20,847 nt of DNA, taken from NCBI GenBank assembly GCA_027349615.1, contig DAIEML010000008.1, positions 1-20,847 of the forward strand, given 5' to 3'. The notes under the pieces are model-generated. The model was not told the origin of the DNA. It ran no database searches and saw only the letters and a program-made list of their open reading frames with translations. Below, in pieces: positions 16,403-20,847 of this stretch (position 1 is its first letter; each line of letters opens with the position of its first letter). The position numbers and the translations under genes are program-made. The stretch comes from Ignavibacteriales bacterium (GTDB lineage Bacteria; Bacteroidota; Ignavibacteria; Ignavibacteriales; Ignavibacteriaceae).

Positions 16403-16957
16403 TCATACTTCCATAATTTCTTTTTCTTTATGCTTTAGCAAATCTTCAACTTTATTTATATGCTCATCAGTAAGTTTTTGAATTTTATCTTCAGCTTCTT
16501 TCAATTGATCTTCAGAAATCTTTTTATTTTTTTCTTCTTTCTTTAAATGTTCGTTCGCATCCCTTCTTACGTTTCTAACTGCAATCTTTGTATCCTCACC
16601 AAATTTTTTAATCAACTTTACCAATTCTCTTCTGCGTTCTTCATTCAATGGCGGTACTGGAATTTTTAAATTAGTTCCATCGCTAACGGGATTAAATCCA
16701 ATGTTTGCTTCAAGAATGGCTTTATCAATTGCAGATAAGACAGATTTATCCCACGGAGTAATTGAAAGTGTATGAGCATCCAAAACCGTAATATTGGATA
16801 GCTGATTTATTGGTGTTTGAGTTCCATAATAATCTACTTTAATACCATCAAGTAAAGCAGTTGTAGCTTTCCCGGATCTAATTTTTGCAAGCTCACTTCT
16901 GAGCGCTTCAATTGATTTATCCATTCTGGATCTAGCATCTTTAATTGTTTGTTCCAT
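16403..16957 (-). CDS. frr: Ribosome recycling factor
   Basis: Works with EF-G and IF3 to split the post-termination ribosome so that it can be reused. 184 residues, the normal size. The N-terminal helix and the RSGKATTALLDGIKVDYYGTQTPINQL segment at 27-53 match the family's RxGRAxxxLLDxIxVxYYG consensus; ITPWDKSVLSAIDKAI, SDGTNLKIPVPPLNEERR and VRNVRRDANEHLKK follow in the expected order. The start is the ATG at 16957. It sits 67 nt after pyrH and is presumably co-transcribed with it, ending at the hairpin terminator immediately downstream. Confidence 0.97.
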   Translation of the reverse strand: MEQTIKDARSRMDKSIEALRSELAKIRSGKATTALLDGIKVDYYGTQTPINQLSNITVLDAHTLSITPWDKSVLSAIDKAILEANIGFNPVSDGTNLKIPVPPLNEERRRELVKLIKKFGEDTKIAVRNVRRDANEHLKKEEKNKKISEDQLKEAEDKIQKLTDEHINKVEDLLKHKEKEIMEV

Positions 16958-17024
16958 AAATTTCTCGCTATTTGTGAATAAAAATTAAACGAGCAATCAA
17001 TATAATTTTTATAAAATTTGTTTA

Positions 17025-17741
17025 TCAACCATGAATAACTGTACCAACATTTTCGCCTGAAACCAATCTTAACAAATTATCAGGGTCGTCCATTTTAAAT
17101 ACAACCATTGGAAGATTATTTTCCTGACAAAGGCTAACAGCCGTTAAATCCATAACGCGAAGATTTTTTTTCAAAATATCCAAATAGGTAATCTTTTCAA
17201 ATCTAAATGCATTAGGATTTTTTTCTGGATCAGAATCAAAAACTCCGTCAACTCTAGTTCCTTTTATAATAACATTTGCTTCAATCTCAACAGCTCTTAA
17301 TGAAGCCGCAGTATCTGTACTGAAGTAAGGATGTCCGGTGCCAGCTCCAAAAATTATAACTCGTCCTTTTTCTAAGTGACGAATTGCTCGACGTCTGATA
17401 TATGGTTCAGCAATTTCCTCCATATGAATAGCGCTCATCAATCTAGTATAAATTCCTTTATGTTCAATTGCATTCTGAAGTGCAAGAGAATTGATAACTG
17501 TAGCTAACATTCCCATTTGATCACCGGTAACTCTATCAATTCCTTGGTCATTTGCGCTGAGCCCCCGATAAATATTTCCACCGCCGATAACTATGCCAAT
17601 TTGTACTCCGATATCATGTATTTTTTTTATCTCAGCAGCAAAAAAATTTAGCACATTATGATCAATGCCGAATCCTTTTTTGCCCATTAACGATTCGCCG
17701 CTTAGCTTTAGTAATATTCTTTTATACTTTAATTCAGTCAT
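17025..17741 (-). CDS. pyrH: UMP kinase
   Basis: Phosphorylates UMP to UDP, the first committed step to UTP and CTP after UMP. Member of the amino-acid-kinase superfamily, 238 residues. Visible motifs: [11 protein letters not shown] at 10-20, GGGNIYRG at 53-60, [18 protein letters not shown] at 72-89 and the ATP/UMP-contacting [17 protein letters not shown] at 134-150. Bacterial UMP kinases are hexamers regulated by GTP and UTP. The order tsf-pyrH-frr is widely conserved, but here a strong terminator lies between tsf and pyrH, so pyrH-frr should have its own promoter in 17742-17864; AGAG serves as a modest ribosome site. Confidence 0.97.
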   Translation of the reverse strand: MTELKYKRILLKLSGESLMGKKGFGIDHNVLNFFAAEIKKIHDIGVQIGIVIGGGNIYRGLSANDQGIDRVTGDQMGMLATVINSLALQNAIEHKGIYTRLMSAIHMEEIAEPYIRRRAIRHLEKGRVIIFGAGTGHPYFSTDTAASLRAVEIEANVIIKGTRVDGVFDSDPEKNPNAFRFEKITYLDILKKNLRVMDLTAVSLCQENNLPMVVFKMDDPDNLLRLVSGENVGTVIHG

Positions 17742-17864
17742 TAAACTCTTTCAAAATTATTTAATTTTTTTATGCTAATATTTAATGAGAAAAAATAATA
17801 TCTGACATTTAGTCGTTCACATGCTTAACTTCGAAATATTTTTTACTAAATCCTTATATAATAT

Positions 17865-17897
17865 AAAAAAAGGTCTTAAAATTATTAAGACCTTTTT
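17865..17897 (-). terminator. Strong Rho-independent terminator after tsf
   Basis: A perfect 13-bp stem, AAAAAGGTCTTAA (17867-17879) with TTAAGACCTTTTT (17885-17897) and a 5-nt loop, ends in a run of seven T on the minus strand. It begins 8 nt past the tsf stop, so it ends the rpsB-tsf transcript. Confidence 0.92.
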
Positions 17898-17905
17898 GAC
17901 AAATT

Positions 17906-18760
17906 TTATTTTTTCTCGTCGCCGAGATGAAACCGGCGGAAAAGAGAAATTTTTATTTGCGTCCCGTGCTTACTATTAAATTCTTTCAGTAAATCGCCAA
18001 CAGTTTTTGTGTTATCTTTTATGAAAGCTTGTTCTACAAGACAATTTTCTTGATAGAATTTTGTTAATCTGCCGGTAGCAATTTTTTCAAGAATCTGCTC
18101 TGGTTTTCCTTCCTTCCGAGCTAATTCTTTATAGATATCCATTTCTTTATCAATAATTTCCTTTGGAACTTCTTCTCTATATACGCAAATCGGTTTCATA
18201 GCAGCAATCTGCATTGCAATGTCTTTTCCGATTTCAGAAAATTCAGCTTTGCCGCTGCCAATGTTTTCGTATTTAACAAGTACACCTAATTTGGATCCGA
18301 GATGGACGTAGTCAACAACAAATCCGCTTGGTGCATTTTCAATCGCGAATCTTGATATTTCAATTTTCTCACCAACTTTACCCATAATATCAGTAAGTAA
18401 ATTTTTTATAGAATCATTTTCAAGAAGCACATTAACACTTGATGGTTTAGTTTCATAAACAGTTTGTAAAACTTCATTAGCAAATTTTACAAAATCTTGA
18501 CTCTTTGCAACGAAATCAGTTTCGCAATTTATTTCTAAAATTACACCAGTTTCCTTGTTATCAGAAACTTTAGTTAAAACAACTCCTTCGTTTGTAGCTT
18601 TCTCGGCTCTTTTAGAAGCGACAGCCGCTCCCTTTTTACGAAGTATTTCGATTGCTTTTTCAAAATTTCCATCTGCTTCGGTTAAGGCTTTTTTACAATC
18701 CATCATGCCCGCGCCGGTCTTTTGTCTTAATTCATTAACTTGTGCTGCAGTTATAGCCAT
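17906..18760 (-). CDS. tsf: Elongation factor Ts
   Basis: Guanine-nucleotide exchange factor that recycles EF-Tu from GDP to GTP form. The N-terminal UBA-like domain is at about 1-55 (MAITAAQVNELRQKTGAGMMDCKKAL, then DGNFEKAIEILRKKG). The exchange signature TDFVAKSQDF is at 81-90. The core subdomains follow, ending with HGTQIKISLFRRFHLGDEKK. Length 284 is usual. It starts 20 nt after rpsB on the same strand and is expected to share its transcript and its regulation; the transcript ends at the hairpin just downstream. Confidence 0.97.
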   Translation of the reverse strand: MAITAAQVNELRQKTGAGMMDCKKALTEADGNFEKAIEILRKKGAAVASKRAEKATNEGVVLTKVSDNKETGVILEINCETDFVAKSQDFVKFANEVLQTVYETKPSSVNVLLENDSIKNLLTDIMGKVGEKIEISRFAIENAPSGFVVDYVHLGSKLGVLVKYENIGSGKAEFSEIGKDIAMQIAAMKPICVYREEVPKEIIDKEMDIYKELARKEGKPEQILEKIATGRLTKFYQENCLVEQAFIKDNTKTVGDLLKEFNSKHGTQIKISLFRRFHLGDEKK

Positions 18761-18780
18761 ATCAATTACTTTCCTCTTTC

Positions 18781-19611
18781 TTATTCACCAGAAATATTTT
18801 CTTTAGTTCTCTTTGGTCTTTTCTCTGCTGTTTTTCTAGGCGCGTTTTCTTCAGATACTGGGTTTAATTCTTCATTTTCCTTTTTCTGCTTTTCGCCTTC
18901 AGCCGCTTCATGAGCTTTTAATTCCTTAGCTTTTGCTTCGCCTTCGATAATTGCATCAGCCATATATTTCACTATTAGTTCTATTGTTTTAACAGCATCA
19001 TCGTTTGCAGGAATTACTCTGTCAATTAAATCCGGATCGCAATTAGTATCCACAATTGCAAAAACTGGGATGTTTAATCTTTTCGCTTCTTTAACAGCTA
19101 TAGTTTCTTTTTTAATATCAACAACAAACATAGCTCCGGGTAATCTTGATAATGATTCGACACCTTCCAGAACTTTTTTAAGTTTGTCTTTTTCTCTTGT
19201 TAAGGTCAATCTTTCTTTTTTTGTAATTTTATCAAAAGTTCCATCGGTTTCTTGTTTTTCAATATTGTTTAGTCTTTTGATACTTTTTCTAATAGTAGAA
19301 AAATTTGTAAGCATTCCACCAAGCCATCTTTCGCTAACCCAATTTGAATCGCATCTTCTTGCTTCTGTTTCGATTACATTTTTAGCTTGTTTTTTAGTAC
19401 CAACAAATAGAACTTTTTTACCTTCAGCAACTAGACTTGACAAATTTTCTGCTGCTTCAGCCAATAAAATTTGGGTCTTCTTTAAATCGATTATATGAAT
19501 ACCATTCTTTTCCATGAAAATATATGGCTTCATTTTTGGGTTCCATCGGCGTGTTAAATGCCCGAAGTGCGCTCCCCCCTCAATAAGTTGGGATATATCT
19601 ATTTTTTTCAT
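18781..19611 (-). CDS. rpsB: 30S ribosomal protein S2
   Basis: Late-assembling protein of the small subunit that helps anchor S1. The N-terminal part [26 protein letters not shown] is diagnostic, followed by [17 protein letters not shown] and the helix-rich middle ([54 protein letters not shown]). The protein is 276 residues because of a roughly 45-residue charged tail (Lys, Glu and Ala rich) after the conserved core. AGGAG lies 6 nt before the ATG. The 104-nt spacer upstream can fold into a complex structure that pairs with this ribosome site (see the leader entry), suggesting translational control of rpsB and tsf. Confidence 0.97.
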   Translation of the reverse strand: MKKIDISQLIEGGAHFGHLTRRWNPKMKPYIFMEKNGIHIIDLKKTQILLAEAAENLSSLVAEGKKVLFVGTKKQAKNVIETEARRCDSNWVSERWLGGMLTNFSTIRKSIKRLNNIEKQETDGTFDKITKKERLTLTREKDKLKKVLEGVESLSRLPGAMFVVDIKKETIAVKEAKRLNIPVFAIVDTNCDPDLIDRVIPANDDAVKTIELIVKYMADAIIEGEAKAKELKAHEAAEGEKQKKENEELNPVSEENAPRKTAEKRPKRTKENISGE

Positions 19612-19698
19612 CTTTTACTCCTGTTTTTATCTTCTACTTTCTTCATCTTTACCTTTAATCCCATTTTTATGCGGGACACAGGGGGTAAATCAGAAAGT
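19612..19698 (-). promoter_or_regulatory. Structured rpsB leader with kink-turn and Shine-Dalgarno pseudoknot (candidate S2 autoregulatory element)
   Basis: On the minus strand three nested helices can form. Outer: ACTTTCT (19698-19692) with AGAAAGT (19642-19636). Middle: TTTACC (19689-19684) with GGTAAA (19653-19648). Inner: TCCC (19676-19673) with GGGA (19662-19659). The junction of outer and middle helices is GA on one strand and GATGA on the other. That is the kink-turn pattern: a three-base bulge (GAT) followed by tandem G-A pairs. The GA bases exist only on the strand transcribed toward rpsB. CCTGT (19682-19678) in the next loop can pair with ACAGG (19624-19620), which covers part of the AGGAG ribosome site. 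Ribosomal-protein leaders that hide the ribosome site are well known; which protein binds this one is inference. Confidence 0.55.
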
Positions 19699-19715
19699 AT
19701 GAATGATTAAATAAA

Positions 19716-20102
19716 TTAACGTTTAGAAAATTGAAATCTTTTTCTTGCTTTTGGCTGACCATATTTTTTACGCTCAACCATTCTAGGATCTCTAGTTAAG
19801 AAACCTTCTGCTTTCAATGCTGGTCTATGATCTGGATTCAAACTGCACAAAGCACGTGCAATACCAAGTCTGATTGCTTGCGCTTGTCCAGTAGTTCCAC
19901 CGCCAACTACATTGATAATTACATCAAAATGCCCGAGTGTATTAGTAACTTTAAACGGATTCAAAATGTCTTCTCTGCTCAAAAGTTCAGGGAATGCATT
20001 TTCAAACTCTTTATCATTAACTGTTATCTTTCCGTTACCTGCTCTTAAAATTACTCTCGCCACAGAAGTTTTTCTTCTTCCAACAAAAATTTGATCTGCC
20101 AT
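19716..20102 (-). CDS. rpsI: 30S ribosomal protein S9
   Basis: Small-subunit protein whose C-terminal tail reaches the P-site tRNA. 128 residues, normal for the short form. [25 protein letters not shown] at the start, [21 protein letters not shown] in the middle, and the C-terminal basic run [21 protein letters not shown] ending in FSKR are all diagnostic. Its ATG shares one base with the rplM stop codon (TAATG), so the two are translationally coupled, the standard rplM-rpsI pair. Confidence 0.98.
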   Translation of the reverse strand: MADQIFVGRRKTSVARVILRAGNGKITVNDKEFENAFPELLSREDILNPFKVTNTLGHFDVIINVVGGGTTGQAQAIRLGIARALCSLNPDHRPALKAEGFLTRDPRMVERKKYGQPKARKRFQFSKR

Positions 20103-20551
20103 TATTTCTCCGCTAAACTAATTAGTTCCGGTTTCTGTGCTTTATGTGGGTGTGTCTCTCCGGAATATACTTTTAATTTTTTAATTAATTTCCTTCCAAG
20201 TCTATTTTTCGGAAGCATTCCTTTAACTGCGCTTTCAACAACAAACTCTGGTTTCTTAGCCATTAATTCTTCAAAGCTGCGAATCTTTAATCCGCCAGGG
20301 TAACCAGAATAATGATAATAATCTTTTAGCAGTTCACGTTTTCCAGTAAGCTTAATTTGAGAAGCGTTTATTACAACAACAAAATCACCTGTATCTGCAT
20401 TTGGTGTAAAGATTGCTTTATTCTTACCTCGGATTATTCTTGCCACTTTTGTAGCTAATCTTCCAAGAACCTGGTCTTTTGCATCTACTATAAACCATTT
20501 CTTATCAACTTCGTTCGTGCTAAAAAATTTAGTTAATTTTTCTTGTTTCAC
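20102..20551 (-). CDS. rplM: 50S ribosomal protein L13
   Basis: Early-assembling large-subunit protein. 149 residues: [66 protein letters not shown], and [37 protein letters not shown] are diagnostic L13 segments. The start is a GTG at 20551, fixed by a strong GGAGG sequence 8 nt upstream and by no in-frame ATG nearby. A well-formed promoter lies 45 nt upstream (20596-20626). First gene of the rplM-rpsI(-rpsB-tsf) block. Confidence 0.98.
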   Translation of the reverse strand: MKQEKLTKFFSTNEVDKKWFIVDAKDQVLGRLATKVARIIRGKNKAIFTPNADTGDFVVVINASQIKLTGKRELLKDYYHYSGYPGGLKIRSFEELMAKKPEFVVESAVKGMLPKNRLGRKLIKKLKVYSGETHPHKAQKPELISLAEK

Positions 20552-20595
20552 GCTATTTTCCTCCGAAAACCAAAAATCATTTCAAATAAAGAGAA

Positions 20596-20626
20596 CAAAT
20601 TTAGTCTGATAGTATTATAAAGTCAA
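20596..20626 (-). promoter_or_regulatory. rplM promoter, TTGACT-N17-TAAATTTG
   Basis: On the minus strand TTGACT (20626-20621) is followed after 17 nt by TAAATTTG (20603-20596). Read as TTG-N20-TAnnTTTG this matches the Bacteroidota-type -33/-7 promoter perfectly at -7. Predicted start near 20589 gives a leader of roughly 38 nt to the GTG at 20551. It sits in the 116-nt gap between the upstream gene's stop and rplM, where a ribosomal-protein promoter is expected. Confidence 0.6.
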
Positions 20627-20667
20627 GAAATGCTGAATTAATTAAAGAAGTAAATGATTTGATATTT

Positions 20668-20847
20668 TCAAAAGAATGAGCTCCCGAACTTAAAAGATTT
20701 TATCATTCCAAAGAATATTGGCTGAAATGTCTTAAAGGCATCCTCTCCCTCCATAATTAATTTAAAGCTGAAATCTTGATCAGAATTGGTTCTAATGTAT
20801 AAAGTTTGAGAAATCTGGCCCTCTAATTTTTCTGGATCATTATAATA
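20668..20847 (-). CDS. C-terminal end of an unrecognised protein, 5' part outside window
   Basis: An open frame enters from the right edge and ends at a TGA at 20668-20670, giving 59 residues: YYNDPEKLEGQISQTLYIRT, then DFSFKLIMEGEDAFKTFQPI, then FFGMIKSFKFGSSFF. The pattern of a strand pair followed by a helix ending in F-x-x-M-I-K-S-F-K-F resembles C-termini of several secreted or protease-associated proteins, but this is too little to name a family. The frame is open for all 59 codons in AT-rich DNA, and the stop lies 41 nt before the rplM promoter, both consistent with a real gene end. Confidence 0.6.
   Translation of the reverse strand, partial: YYNDPEKLEGQISQTLYIRTNSDQDFSFKLIMEGEDAFKTFQPIFFGMIKSFKFGSSFF

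Noticed and set aside
20557..20570. TTTTC-GGAG-GAAAA hairpin with the rplM Shine-Dalgarno in the loop
   Set aside because: Five weak pairs, and purine-rich ribosome sites next to T runs make such hairpins common; no sign of regulation.
1..20847. Mobile elements, CRISPR arrays, toxin-antitoxin or phage-defence genes
   Set aside because: No transposase, integrase, regular direct repeats or defence-domain motifs were seen; the region is core housekeeping and envelope genes.

Overview
The window is a strongly AT-rich, densely packed bacterial chromosome segment. Every gene except one (anmK) is read from the minus strand. Several features point to the Bacteroidota/Chlorobiota/Ignavibacteriota group: an Rpb6-like omega subunit, the order rplM-rpsI-rpsB-tsf and yicC-gmk-rpoZ-coaBC, Omp85 and SLBB outer-membrane proteins, loose lipoprotein signals, and promoters of the TAnnTTTG type. 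An Ignavibacteria-like organism is my best guess; this is inference from gene style, not from a database search.

Layout from the right edge in the direction of transcription. The 3' end of an unrecognised gene (20668-20847) is followed by a promoter and rplM-rpsI, then a 104-nt spacer, then rpsB-tsf, which ends at a 13-bp hairpin terminator. pyrH-frr follows and ends at a second hairpin terminator. Next comes an envelope cluster: a YkuD-fold L,D-transpeptidase-like protein that has lost its catalytic Cys and His, an overlapping small lipoprotein, and an Omp85/TamA-like barrel. Then yicC-gmk-rpoZ-coaBC, and a separate promoter driving family-4 uracil-DNA glycosylase, dnaB and a DUF1460 peptidoglycan amidase, whose reading frames overlap. 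A DUF4440-like secreted protein converges on anmK, the only plus-strand gene. A secreted transglutaminase-like protein, a Gly-rich presumed outer-membrane protein, rfbB and a truncated SLBB polysaccharide-export protein complete the left side, probably the edge of a surface-polysaccharide locus.

How the genes work together. The right half is translation and nucleotide housekeeping (ribosomal proteins, EF-Ts, ribosome recycling, UMP and GMP kinases, omega, CoA synthesis). The left half is about the cell envelope. anmK (phosphorylates anhydro-MurNAc) and DUF1460 (amidase whose characterised relative acts on anhydro-muropeptides) both belong to peptidoglycan recycling.

The most interesting signal is non-coding. 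The rpsB leader (minus strand, about 19612-19698) can fold into nested stems joined by a sequence-perfect kink-turn (GAU bulge plus tandem G-A pairs), and an internal loop (CCUGU) is complementary to the rpsB Shine-Dalgarno region (ACAGG). This looks like an autoregulatory S2 leader. Second is the L,D-transpeptidase pseudoenzyme. Third is a recurring promoter arrangement, TTG-N20-TAnnTTTG. No tRNA, rRNA, CRISPR array, insertion sequence or integrase was seen, and no stretch longer than 300 bases lacks a gene.
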